This document shows positions 19,746 through 29,132 of a DNA stretch of 64,000 bases, piece by piece. The DNA is from Christensenellaceae bacterium Phil7 (GTDB taxonomy: Bacteria > Bacillota > Clostridia > Christensenellales > CAG-138), in contig MSGV01000043.1 of the NCBI GenBank assembly GCA_001940845.1, positions 1-64,000 of the forward strand, given 5' to 3'. The stretch's first letter is position 1, and each line of letters starts with the position of its first letter. Below the pieces are notes generated by a model. That model did no database searches, was not told where the DNA came from, and saw only the letters and a list, made by a program, of their open reading frames with translations. The position numbers were made by a program, and so were the translations under genes.

Positions 19746-20663
19746 ATGAAATTTGAAAAAGCTGTTCGTATTTTAATCATAATAGCTGCCGCACTCATAC
19801 TTGCAATTGCAGCAGTGCTCATCGGCAAATGTTCCAACGGTGCAGATCATAGCGCTCAAGGCAAGGCAAGCCCCTCTCCAAACATTACGACCGATAACCC
19901 GACCGCTTCTGCTGATACCGCTACCCCCATATCTTCTTCACCGGAGGTCACAATAGTCCCTTCATACAGCACGAATCCTACCGATGAACCCGTAAGCTTT
20001 AATCCATCGGGACTTCCGCATGTAATGACCGATGGAACAATAGACGATGTATTCGTAAGGCTCAATGAGCTCAAAGCGCTGAAGCAGCAGAATCCCAACG
20101 CGGTCATCATACTGCTCGATGTTGGACACGGAGGCTTCGATCCCGGAGCTGCCGGCATTGACAGCGGTGTTACCGAAAGCGAACTAAATCTTGCTGTGGC
20201 TAAGCTTGTAGCTGAAAAGCTTGGCGAAAAGGGTTATTATGTGCTCATGACTCGTATGGGGGAATACGCCGTTGCAAATTCTAAATCTGAGGATATGGCA
20301 ACCCGCACAAGCATGATGAAGAATGATATTTTTACTGTTGCCGTCAGCATCCACATGAATTCCTTTCCAAATGATCGCAGCGTAAGCGGAACAAGGCTGT
20401 ATTGTTACCCCGGAAGCACCGCCGGCAGAAATCTCGCCGCTTCCATTATGGAGGTGATCGCAACCACTACCGGCCAACGTAATCGTGAACCGGTGGAGCA
20501 GGATCTTATGGTAGTTCGCGAACCTCTATGCCCCAGTGCGTTGGTCGAATGCGGATTCCTGTCCAATTCCTCTGATGAAGCCAATCTGCGCACCGCCAGT
20601 TACCAAGCAACCCTTGCGCAGGCTGTTGCAGATGGCGTTCAACGCTATATTGATAGCCTGTGA
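19746..20663 (+). CDS. N-acetylmuramoyl-L-alanine amidase (Amidase_3), membrane anchored
   Basis: N-terminal TM, S/T/P-rich linker, ILLDVGHGGFDPGAAG, SIHMNSFPN, VECGFLSN. Confidence 0.92.
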   Translation: MKFEKAVRILIIIAAALILAIAAVLIGKCSNGADHSAQGKASPSPNITTDNPTASADTATPISSSPEVTIVPSYSTNPTDEPVSFNPSGLPHVMTDGTIDDVFVRLNELKALKQQNPNAVIILLDVGHGGFDPGAAGIDSGVTESELNLAVAKLVAEKLGEKGYYVLMTRMGEYAVANSKSEDMATRTSMMKNDIFTVAVSIHMNSFPNDRSVSGTRLYCYPGSTAGRNLAASIMEVIATTTGQRNREPVEQDLMVVREPLCPSALVECGFLSNSSDEANLRTASYQATLAQAVADGVQRYIDSL

Positions 20664-20692
20664 ACGATTTATTAATAAGTCACTAATAAGAT

Positions 20693-20732
20693 GAGGATAT
20701 CTTTTTGATAAAACAAGGTATCCTCCTTTTTG
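20693..20732 (+). terminator. Terminator after amidase
   Basis: GAGGATATC ... GGTATCCTC CTTTTTG. Confidence 0.7.
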
Positions 20733-20868
20733 TTATACATAGCCGGTTTTCCATTTGTCGGCTTCAAAATCATTATATTTTTTGAAATCCATTGTTAAAA
20801 GGCTTTGTCTTGCTATAATAAATACCATAAGAGAATAGTTTCTCGAAACTATAGGAGGAAAATAAGAA

Positions 20869-21690
20869 ATGAGCGAAGAATGCACTCATAATTGCGAAAG
20901 CTGCGGCTTGGATTGCGCCAGCAAGCCGACTGATTTTCGCGCAAAGCTTAATGAGCACAGCCGTGTCCGTAAGGTCATTGCAGTTGTCAGCGGTAAGGGC
21001 GGCGTGGGAAAATCCATGGTCACCTCTCTTTTAGCAGTCAATTCCACGCGTGCTGGCTATCATACCGCAATACTAGATGCCGATATCACAGGTCCGTCCA
21101 TTCCTAAGGCTTTTGGCATCAAAGATAAAGCATATGCAAATCAGTACGGAATAGTTCCGGTCCAATCACACACTGGAATTGATATGATGAGCATTAATTT
21201 TCTGCTTGAAAACGATACCGATCCCGTTGTATGGCGGGGCCCGATCATTGCCGGAACCGTAAAACAATTCTGGACTGATGTAGTTTGGGATAATATCGAT
21301 TATATGTTCATCGATATGCCTCCCGGAACCGGTGACGTACCTCTGACGGTATTCCAATCTCTCCCAATAGACGGTATCATTATCGTCACAACGCCTCAGG
21401 ATCTTGTTTCCATGATCGTTGAAAAGGCAGTCAATATGGCAAAGTTAATGAATATTCCCGTCATTGGCATTGTTGAGAATATGTCCTATTTTGAATGTCC
21501 TCACTGCGGTGAAAAAAGTGAAATTTTCGGAAAATCGCATCTGGATGAAATAGCTGAAAAGTATGGTATCTCCATCTCGGCAAGGCTTCCCATCAATCCA
21601 AAGCTCTCCGCTGCATGCGATGCGGGACTGATAGAGCTTTATGAGGGAAATTGGCTCAACGAACTCGGAAAGCATATAACTGAGCTCTGA
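20869..21690 (+). CDS. Mrp/NBP35 family Fe-S carrier ATPase
   Basis: N-terminal Cys cluster, SGKGGVGKSMVTSLLA, DMPPGTGDVPLTV, ECPHCGEKSEIFG. Confidence 0.93.
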   Translation: MSEECTHNCESCGLDCASKPTDFRAKLNEHSRVRKVIAVVSGKGGVGKSMVTSLLAVNSTRAGYHTAILDADITGPSIPKAFGIKDKAYANQYGIVPVQSHTGIDMMSINFLLENDTDPVVWRGPIIAGTVKQFWTDVVWDNIDYMFIDMPPGTGDVPLTVFQSLPIDGIIIVTTPQDLVSMIVEKAVNMAKLMNIPVIGIVENMSYFECPHCGEKSEIFGKSHLDEIAEKYGISISARLPINPKLSAACDAGLIELYEGNWLNELGKHITEL

Positions 21691-21749
21691 TCATTCTATA
21701 TTGCATTGCAGGAGCCTTGCTTCTGCGGTGCAGGTTTTTGTTTTTGAAA

Positions 21750-22277
21750 ATGGAGTATAGAGATATCCGGATTCAAGAGCTCAATTTAGAGCTCTTTCAA
21801 GACTTTAATCGCAGGCAAGTTGTTAATGATTGCTGGCGGCGAGATCATGGTGAATGGACGATAAAACCCGATCCATTCATCGATGATTGGAGTGCTGAAG
21901 ATTACTGCTTTTTAATCAACTGCCTGAAGAATACCATTCAAACCGGCGGTTTCGTGTACGGCGCATTCCATAACGGCAAACTAAAGGGGTTTGTCTCAGT
22001 TGAAGGTACTCCCTTCGGCAGCAGAGGCCAATACCTGGATCTATCCAGCCTGCACGTCTCAGAGGATTTAAGGAGAACCGGCATAGGCAGAGTCCTCTTT
22101 ATTGCAGCAAAGGATTTTGCAAAAGCAATGGGTGCTGAAAAACTATATCTATCCGCGCACTCTGCTGTGGAGACCCAAGCTTTCTACCATTCTATGGGGT
22201 GTACGGAGGCCGAGGAATATGATAAAGCCCATACCGATAAAGAGCCCTTTGACTGCCAAATGGAATGCCGTGTTTGA
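21750..22277 (+). CDS. GNAT family N-acetyltransferase
   Basis: LHVSEDLRRTGIGRVLFIAAKDFAKAMGAEKLYLSAH. Confidence 0.85.
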   Translation: MEYRDIRIQELNLELFQDFNRRQVVNDCWRRDHGEWTIKPDPFIDDWSAEDYCFLINCLKNTIQTGGFVYGAFHNGKLKGFVSVEGTPFGSRGQYLDLSSLHVSEDLRRTGIGRVLFIAAKDFAKAMGAEKLYLSAHSAVETQAFYHSMGCTEAEEYDKAHTDKEPFDCQMECRV

Positions 22278-22374
22278 GGGGAAAAAATGAATTTTAAAAA
22301 ATTTACTGCATGAATATCTATGTTTCAGAACAGCGGCTAAATCAGCTTTTGCCCAACGAAGAGATGAGTAACGC

Positions 22375-22501
22375 CTGCAAAAAGAGTATGGAGCGGACAA
22401 GCTCTCGACAGCATATCTAGCTGGGCTTCATCGAAACCGATGTAGATGTAGTGGATGAGCTGGATTTCCATGAAATAAATATGGAGCTATACATTAGATA
22501 A
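22375..22501 (+). pseudogene. Possible frameshifted gene relic
   Basis: LQKEYGADKLSTAYL and GFIETDVDVVDELDFHEINMELYIR lie in adjacent frames, as if one reading frame was broken. Confidence 0.3.
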
Positions 22502-22537
22502 TTAAAGCATCGCGAATGAGCAGCAAGGAGGAACTCT

Positions 22538-23296
22538 ATGAAATTTGTATCTTGGAATGTTAATGGCCTGCGTGCCTGTATGGGCAAAGGCTTTGCCGAT
22601 TTTTTTGCCGCTGAGGATGCGGATTTTTTTGCACTGCAGGAGACTAAGCTGCAGGAAGGTCAGATAGATTTTGCTCCCGAGGGCTATTTCTGCTATTGGA
22701 ATTATGCCGAAAAAAAAGGCTATTCCGGCACAGCAATCTTTACAAAGCACCAACCAATGTCCGTTGCCCTCGGTATGGGGCTTGATCCCGAATTTGAGAC
22801 GGAGGGCAGGGTCATCACCTTGGAATATCCTGGATTTTACTTCGTTACCGTTTATACTCCAAATGCACAGCGTGAGCTAACTCGATTGGAGTATCGATGC
22901 CGTTGGGAGGATTCCTTCCGCAGCTATGTTTCGGCCCTTGATAAGCAGAAGCCGGTCATAATCTGCGGCGATATGAATGTTGCGCATAAGGAAATTGACC
23001 TCAAAAATGCAAAAAGCAATCGGGGAAATGCCGGTTTTACCGATGAGGAGAGAGAAAAATTTACAGAACTGCTTGCAGCAGGCTTTTCGGATTCCTTCCG
23101 CGTGCTCTATCCAGATAAAATCGATGCGTACACCTGGTGGAGCTATATGTTTAAAGCCCGTGAGCGAAATACGGGATGGCGTATCGATTATTTCGTAATC
23201 AGCAGCCGCCTTAATAATGATTTGGAAGATGCTATGATCTATCCGCATATCATGGGAAGCGACCACTGTCCTGTGGGGATTTCGATTCGGCTCTGA
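22538..23296 (+). CDS. xth: Exodeoxyribonuclease III (Xth)
   Basis: MKFVSWNVNGLRACMGKGF, LQETKLQ, GDMNVAHKEIDLKN, IMGSDHCPVGI. Confidence 0.95.
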   Translation: MKFVSWNVNGLRACMGKGFADFFAAEDADFFALQETKLQEGQIDFAPEGYFCYWNYAEKKGYSGTAIFTKHQPMSVALGMGLDPEFETEGRVITLEYPGFYFVTVYTPNAQRELTRLEYRCRWEDSFRSYVSALDKQKPVIICGDMNVAHKEIDLKNAKSNRGNAGFTDEEREKFTELLAAGFSDSFRVLYPDKIDAYTWWSYMFKARERNTGWRIDYFVISSRLNNDLEDAMIYPHIMGSDHCPVGISIRL

Positions 23297-23384
23297 TCCT
23301 GCAGAAATCCTTGTAAATTGTTTTTTGCAATATTTTTATTAGTCTAAGCATAATTTTATTTGATAAATGAGAGGTGCTTTTAAA

Positions 23385-23873
23385 GTGAATATCGTTCAAT
23401 TAACCGATGATGAACTAGCTGCGGCTGCGCCTTTGGCCGCAGCATTCCGGGTTGCCTTAAAAACCTACAAAGGGATCTCAGCAGCTCCGGATATCAATGC
23501 AGGCAAGGATGAACTTGCCGAGTATCTCCAAGCAAATTATCCAATCTTTGCGGCAATTCGCGATCAAAAATATGTGGGATACATCGTTTGCAGGGTTGAA
23601 GAGCCAACTGTTTGGATCGAATCAATATATGTTATAGAAGAGTATCGACGAACCGGCATTGCTTCTGCACTGCTTCACAAAGCAGAAGAACTGGCCAACT
23701 CATATGGAGAGAATACAGTATTCAATTATGTACATCCAAACAATGATGCTATGATTGCTTTCCTTAAAAAACATGACTATACGGTGCTGAATCTCATTGA
23801 GATCAGAAAAGCTTTTCCGGGCGAAAAGCTTTCAACAAAAATTTATGTCGGAAATAATCAGTTTGACTATTGA
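23385..23873 (+). CDS. GNAT family N-acetyltransferase (GTG start)
   Basis: IESIYVIEEYRRTGIASALLHKAEELA; SD gaggtg before gtg at 23385. Confidence 0.8.
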   Translation: MNIVQLTDDELAAAAPLAAAFRVALKTYKGISAAPDINAGKDELAEYLQANYPIFAAIRDQKYVGYIVCRVEEPTVWIESIYVIEEYRRTGIASALLHKAEELANSYGENTVFNYVHPNNDAMIAFLKKHDYTVLNLIEIRKAFPGEKLSTKIYVGNNQFDY

Positions 23874-23881
23874 ATTTACGG

Positions 23882-23917
23882 GTCCTTTATATCAGCATAA
23901 AGGATCATTCTTTTTTT
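23882..23917 (+). terminator. Terminator
   Basis: TCCTTTATatcagcATAAAGGA then TTTTTTT. Confidence 0.75.
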
Positions 23918-24264
23918 GTGTTCCTTTATGTTGATTCAGACCATTAAAATAAAAGATCAGCAATGGAGAATTTGTGGTAATCCTTCCTATTTAATTAGGG
24001 CTATTTAATTTTACATATCTTTCCAACTATGATTTCATAGTTTTCGGAGATACTATCCTCATGGGAGCCAATGATCTTATCCGCAAAAGTGATCGGCAAA
24101 ACAGCTTCATGAAAACATTGCATGGTCTTGAGGCGACTCTGCGCTTACTGCCGCTTACAATGATTTGACATTGAAATGCTTTACCAACTTCTGCAAATGA
24201 TAATCTCAGAAGCTCCCAATTTGGAAGCATAAAGCTTTCAACCAATTCAGAAGGGAGTTTTCTT

Positions 24265-24441
24265 ATGACTAAGAATCAGGTAGGATGCCAGACCATCGGC
24301 TGCCGCGTTGTTAGCTGCCGACACAATGAAAACGGTTCATATTGTGCGCTTACACGCATTGATGTAGAACCCTGCTGCAACGGCTGCCATTCGGGCAATC
24401 CCGAGGATGAAAGCCTCTGCGGAAGCTATTCTCAGAGATAA
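24265..24441 (+). CDS. DUF1540-like small cysteine-rich protein (58 aa)
   Basis: Below the ORF-track cutoff; SD aagggagt; MTKNQVGCQTIGCRVVSCRHNENGSYCALTRIDVEPCCNGCHSGNPEDESLCGSYSQR with 8 Cys; followed by a strong terminator. Confidence 0.75.
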   Translation: MTKNQVGCQTIGCRVVSCRHNENGSYCALTRIDVEPCCNGCHSGNPEDESLCGSYSQR

Positions 24442-24453
24442 CCGGCTAAAGCT

Positions 24454-24500
24454 AAAAACAGTGGGTATCCGATATAGATCGGCTGCCCGCTGTTTTTATT
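24454..24500 (+). terminator. Terminator after DUF1540-like gene
   Basis: AAAAACAGtGGG...CCCgCTGTTTTTATT. Confidence 0.8.
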
Positions 24501-24613
24501 CTAGCTTTTCTTGATTTTCTCATAACAATGCTATAAAATAGTGTTGCTGATAAAAGCTCAGCAACACGAGGATTTTTATATTATCAAAGATTAGTGCGCA
24601 GGAGGACTACACT

Positions 24614-24832
24614 ATGGATATCAAGGCAAAGATCGAGGAAGTCGTCGAAAAGATCACAAAAGATCCGAATATCAAGGCTCAGTTTCAAAGCAATCCCGTA
24701 AAGGCCGTTGAAGGGATCTTGGGCATCGATCTTCCCGACGATGTGATGAAAAAAATCATTGGCGGCGTCAAAGCTAAGCTTTCGGCTGATAAGCTTTCCG
24801 GAGCCATGGAATCCTTGAAGAAATTATTCTAA
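24614..24832 (+). CDS. Small acidic/basic helical protein, Nif11/NHLP-leader-like in appearance (72 aa)
   Basis: SD ggagg; MDIKAKIEEVVEKITKDPNIKAQFQSNPVKAVEGILGIDLPDDVMKKIIGGVKAKL; own terminator. Confidence 0.6.
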   Translation: MDIKAKIEEVVEKITKDPNIKAQFQSNPVKAVEGILGIDLPDDVMKKIIGGVKAKLSADKLSGAMESLKKLF

Positions 24833-24844
24833 ATATGCTTTTCC

Positions 24845-24881
24845 AGCACATAACATAAGCTCTGTTATGTGCTCTTTTCTT
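24845..24881 (+). terminator. Terminator after 72-aa protein gene
   Basis: AGCACATAACA ... TGTTATGTGCT CTTTTCTT. Confidence 0.8.
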
Positions 24882-24906
24882 CAATTTCAAATTGCTTTTT
24901 ACCGAA

Positions 24907-26001
24907 TCACAGCTGTTCATCCATCGTGATTATCTCCACGCCGGTATAATAATGCTCTAAAATAGCTCGATAATCAACTCCGCGCTTAGCCATTGCATTT
25001 GCTCCGCATTGGCTCATACCGACTCCATGACCGAACCCGATACACGTTATCCTTACAGAATCGCCTTCAAATTCAAAAGAAAAATTTGTGCTATGCAGGT
25101 TCAGAAGATTTCTGAGCTGCTGACCGTTTATAACGATTTCGCCAAGCTGCACCAGCTTCACTCTGCCGCTGTCGGTTCGCCCCCAGACGTCAATTTGCTC
25201 TGCCGGAGCTTTAAGATGTGCCTGTGGAAATTCAGCATTCACAATCGAGCATAGATCCTGAACTGAAAACACCTTTTCATCGCTATATTCGGGCGAATCT
25301 TCCTCGCCATCACTTTCAACCGAGACCAGATACGGCAATGCTACAGCAAACACGGCCTCGCTATCCTCTGTCCGACCTCCTGATGAAGAATGGTAGAGTG
25401 CGGATATGAGCTTTCCATCGCTAGTCAGCACCTCCCCTTCTGTAGCTTTTACAGCATCATCAATTTTTTTATAATATTCATCATACCTATCGCCCCAGCA
25501 GCTTTTCATTTCTTCCGTTTGAAGACAAGCCTGGCAGCAATATGGATCAGTACATATAGTGTACCCACTTTTACACCGGTCCTCACCGCGCAAGTGCTTG
25601 AGGGCATAGGTTCTCGCTGCAATTGCCTGAGCCTTAAGTGCTTCCGTCTCATAGCCCGCAGGCATCTCTCCCGCAACGACATGCACTATGTATTCCTCAA
25701 AATTCATCTCCATCATTCCCTTCTGCTCGTCCCAAACTTGAATTCGGAGCCCCTCCTCATCAGCTTGCTCCTTTGAACTTTGCACATAAAATCCTAATAA
25801 TCCAAATAGATTATCCGATGATTGCGGGTTAAGATTCAGCCCAAAGCGAATATTTGGCAGCAGATCCATTTGTGAATGGCTCAAATTCACTCTTGGTGAA
25901 AGCCCCGGCCTCAACCGAAGCAGCAGCAAAAGATCGAATACGAGCAGCAGCACTATTAATTTTCTCCAGCCTCCCTTTTTCATGCTAGATGTTATGCGCA
26001 A
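24907..26001 (-). CDS. SpoIID/LytB domain-containing protein
   Basis: EEYIVHVVAGEMPAGYETEALKAQAIAARTYAL, YHSSSGGRTEDSEAVF, GFGHGVGMSQCGANAMA. Confidence 0.93.
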   Translation of the reverse strand: MRITSSMKKGGWRKLIVLLLVFDLLLLLRLRPGLSPRVNLSHSQMDLLPNIRFGLNLNPQSSDNLFGLLGFYVQSSKEQADEEGLRIQVWDEQKGMMEMNFEEYIVHVVAGEMPAGYETEALKAQAIAARTYALKHLRGEDRCKSGYTICTDPYCCQACLQTEEMKSCWGDRYDEYYKKIDDAVKATEGEVLTSDGKLISALYHSSSGGRTEDSEAVFAVALPYLVSVESDGEEDSPEYSDEKVFSVQDLCSIVNAEFPQAHLKAPAEQIDVWGRTDSGRVKLVQLGEIVINGQQLRNLLNLHSTNFSFEFEGDSVRITCIGFGHGVGMSQCGANAMAKRGVDYRAILEHYYTGVEIITMDEQL

Positions 26002-26167
26002 TATATTGCTGTTATTCTATTGACAAAGCGAATTCACCCATCATATAATATCCTAAAGCCGGGATGATGTACGAATATTTCCCGGGAAATAAATGTGATT
26101 TTCGCTTTGGGGCAGTCGGAGGATCGCATTTCTATCAGTCGGCGGCCCCGGAATGGAGGTTATAATA

Positions 26168-26713
26168 ATGCTGGAAAGATTTGCAGCAATCGGTGGGATG
26201 CTTTTGAGTGAAGGCTCCTTTTTCACCGGTTGGGCGAATGCGCTCAATATTGGCGCAATCGTGCTGCTCATCGTCGGTGTCGTTCTGCTCATATGTGAGA
26301 TGCTGATCCCCGGAATTGGTATTGCAGGGGTCTGCGGAGTCATTGCCTGCGCTGCCGGCATAATAGTCGGCTCTGACAGCGTTTCACATGCGGCATTTAC
26401 GCTTGCGATACTGCTGGTAATACTGCTTATCGCTGCCGTCATCATATTCAAGTTCATATTTGGAAAGAATAAAAGGCATTCCAAGCTGATTCTTGAAGAG
26501 GATATTTCGCGCGGAAACACTGATGAAATCACAACAGAAGCTTCTCTTCTCGGCAAAGAAGGAATTGCATTAACCATGCTGCGACCATCCGGTACCGCTG
26601 AAATCGAAGGAAAACGCCTGAATGTCGTTACCGATGGAGAATTTATTGCCAAGGGAGAGCACATTATAGTTACAAATGCGGAAGGCTTCCGCATTGAAGT
26701 AGCTAAGAAGTAA
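26168..26713 (+). CDS. NfeD family protein
   Basis: TM segments plus C-terminal OB-like LGKEGIALTMLRPSGTAEIEGKRLNVVTDGEFIAKGEHIIV. Confidence 0.88.
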   Translation: MLERFAAIGGMLLSEGSFFTGWANALNIGAIVLLIVGVVLLICEMLIPGIGIAGVCGVIACAAGIIVGSDSVSHAAFTLAILLVILLIAAVIIFKFIFGKNKRHSKLILEEDISRGNTDEITTEASLLGKEGIALTMLRPSGTAEIEGKRLNVVTDGEFIAKGEHIIVTNAEGFRIEVAKK

Positions 26714-26949
26714 TGCGTAAGCAGAAGAATTCCTTCCCTGCCAATGAAAGCCGCACTTGTTTCGGCAAAATAAGCTTCTATGATACTTCAGATATCGATG
26801 CACAGGCTGAAAAGGCATACAATAGCAGCATATCGGAAGAAGAGCTTAAACGCAAACGCGGACAGGACTGGTTATGGATACTCATATGCATCCCTCTGCT
26901 CATCGGCACCATCTATCTCATTGCACTGCTAACGAAAGCAGGCAAATAA
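26713..26949 (+). CDS. Small single-TM protein in the floA locus (78 aa)
   Basis: Overlaps the NfeD stop; C-terminal hydrophobic helix WLWILICIPLLIGTIYLIALL. Confidence 0.6.
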   Translation: MRKQKNSFPANESRTCFGKISFYDTSDIDAQAEKAYNSSISEEELKRKRGQDWLWILICIPLLIGTIYLIALLTKAGK

Positions 26950-27027
26950 CCCTAATAAGCATGGGAGAAATACTTGCCTTTTATTCAATCATGCCCAAAG
27001 CAGCTAATAATTTTGGAGGAAAAAATA

Positions 27028-28062
27028 ATGCTGGTAAACCTTATCAACAATAATGCCCTGCTCATGAACTACAGCAATAGCGATCTTTCCGTTGGCGGAC
27101 TGGTCGGGATCATCATCGGTGTGGTCGTGCTCCTGATATTCTTCTTCTCCTTTGTTCCAATCGGGCTTGCTATCTCTGCGGGCGCATCCGGCGTACATAT
27201 AAAGCTCTCACAGCTTGTCGGTATGCGCATACGCAAAGTCAATCCCCATCGGATTGTTGAGCCGCTCATCAAGGCAACCAAGGCTGGTCTCAAGCTTAAC
27301 CTTGATAAGATGGAGGCGCATTATCTGGCCGGCGGTAATGTTGACCGCGTTGTCAACGCTCTAATCGCCTCCCAAGGTGCGGGGATAGATCTCGACTTTG
27401 AAAAAGCATGCCTTATCGATCTTGCTGGCCGTGATGTGCTGACGGCCGTTCAGATGAGCGTAAGCCCCAAGGTCATTGAGACGCCCGTCATTGCAGCTAT
27501 AGCAAAGGATGGCATTGAGCTCAGAGCCAAAGCCAAAGTCACCGTACGTGTCAATATAGACCGTCTGGTCGGCGGTGCAGGCGAGGAAACCATTATCGCT
27601 CGAGTTGGCGAGGGTATCGTCACCACCATAGGTTCCTCCCAGAGCCACAAAGATGTGCTTGAGAACCCTGATTCCATTTCCCAAACCGTGCTTGGCAAAG
27701 GTCTTGATAGCGGTACGGCCTTTGAAATCCTCTCAATCGATATTGCAGATGTTGACGTAGGTGTAAACGTCGGTGCAAAGCTCCAGATTGACCAGGCTGA
27801 AGCCGACAAGCGTATTGCTCAGGCAAAAGCAGAGGAGCGTCGTGCAATGGCTGTTGCCCAGGAGCAGGAGAATAAGGCAGAAGTTCAAGGTATGCGTGCG
27901 CGCGTTATTGAGGCAGAAGCTGAAGTTCCCCGCGCAATGGCAGAAGCATTCAAGAACGGAAATCTTGGCGTTATGGATTATTATCGCATGAAGAATCTCA
28001 TGGCAGATACCGATATGAGGGAGTCCATTGGCAAAACTACTGCTGCGGAGGAAGAAGCATAA
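27028..28062 (+). CDS. floA: Flotillin-like protein FloA (SPFH)
   Basis: [60 protein letters not shown]; strong SD ggagg. Confidence 0.93.
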   Translation: MLVNLINNNALLMNYSNSDLSVGGLVGIIIGVVVLLIFFFSFVPIGLAISAGASGVHIKLSQLVGMRIRKVNPHRIVEPLIKATKAGLKLNLDKMEAHYLAGGNVDRVVNALIASQGAGIDLDFEKACLIDLAGRDVLTAVQMSVSPKVIETPVIAAIAKDGIELRAKAKVTVRVNIDRLVGGAGEETIIARVGEGIVTTIGSSQSHKDVLENPDSISQTVLGKGLDSGTAFEILSIDIADVDVGVNVGAKLQIDQAEADKRIAQAKAEERRAMAVAQEQENKAEVQGMRARVIEAEAEVPRAMAEAFKNGNLGVMDYYRMKNLMADTDMRESIGKTTAAEEEA

Positions 28063-28148
28063 AGCGAACACCTCTGGCGATACGGCGGAGCTCTGAATGG
28101 CTCTGGGCTCCGCTTACCACTAAAATAATTTAAGCGGGTGGTGATTAT

Positions 28149-28895
28149 TTGTTCTTAATTGTTTTCATTTTTCTGGTCGGCCTTATAATTATCAACATTA
28201 TACTTAAGGCGATCGCACCAAATACGCAGAATCATTTTTCCGATAGGGACAATGATCTGATGAATTCCCTGAGAACTGCAAGCGCGGAGCAATACGAGCA
28301 GGAACGCAGGGGTGAAGAATTTATACAGCGTCAAACCGAACTGCAATCCCCCACATTGAGGAAAGCGCCTTCGCTTGAGCGGCAATCCATGACTTCTACA
28401 TTGAACGAGCTTGCACAGCAACGTGGATCGAATGGGAATGCACAAACGAATAAGCCTAGATATACCATACAAAACTCAATTGGGAGCCAAAGCGCGGCAT
28501 CTCAGACCTCAAAGCCCCGATTTGATCACTATGATATGGCACCTGATGAAAAGCCTCGCATAGCACATTCATCGGATGATTGCACGGGCGGCAGTATACA
28601 TGATGGCTATCACGAGGGAACAGCACGCAATACGATGCAGGCAAGCCAGCGTGAGGGAGTTTCAGGCAAACAGGGACGTTCTATGTCCAAAAGTGCAGCT
28701 TCTGCGCAAACCCAAGGCGTTCCAATGCCTGGTGAAAACCATAGTGTGCGTTATCAGCCTGAAGCTACCATCAAAACTCAGCCGTCATCCACTGGTGCTG
28801 ACAAGCTCGTTGCATTCATCGGTAAAAAGCCATCCATAGTCCAGGGCGTTATATGGGGAGAGATCCTTGGAAAGCCCAAAGGAGAGCAGACGTAA
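28149..28895 (+). CDS. Hypothetical membrane-anchored, low-complexity protein (TTG start)
   Basis: N-terminal TM followed by Q/S/R-rich region, conserved-looking C-terminal KLVAFIGKKPSIVQGVIWGEILGKPK; co-oriented with floA. Confidence 0.6.
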   Translation: MFLIVFIFLVGLIIINIILKAIAPNTQNHFSDRDNDLMNSLRTASAEQYEQERRGEEFIQRQTELQSPTLRKAPSLERQSMTSTLNELAQQRGSNGNAQTNKPRYTIQNSIGSQSAASQTSKPRFDHYDMAPDEKPRIAHSSDDCTGGSIHDGYHEGTARNTMQASQREGVSGKQGRSMSKSAASAQTQGVPMPGENHSVRYQPEATIKTQPSSTGADKLVAFIGKKPSIVQGVIWGEILGKPKGEQT

Positions 28896-29087
28896 AGCTT
28901 CGCTTTTCTGTTTATTGCGGAATATAAAGCTTTGAAGCTGATCTCTTTTTAAACAAAATCTATTTCAAATATGCTCCCCCTATGAGAGGCAATAAAGCAA
29001 AGCACTGCCGAACATAGAGGGGGCATATCATTTAGTTTTCCGCTTCCATCAGCCTTCCTTTCTTTGTCGACACGATGGTAAAAATAA

Positions 29088-29116
29088 GGACTGGGTTTTA
29101 AAAAAGCTCCCAGTCC
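29088..29116 (-). terminator. Terminator of S41 peptidase gene
   Basis: GGACTGGG ... CCCAGTCC hairpin. Confidence 0.65.
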
Positions 29117-29132
29117 CTACGATAAATTCAAC

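Noticed and set aside
24027-24245. 72-aa minus-strand ORF upstream of the DUF1540-like gene
   Set aside because: No SD, composition not protein-like; region may instead be leader sequence, but no known RNA family could be recognised.
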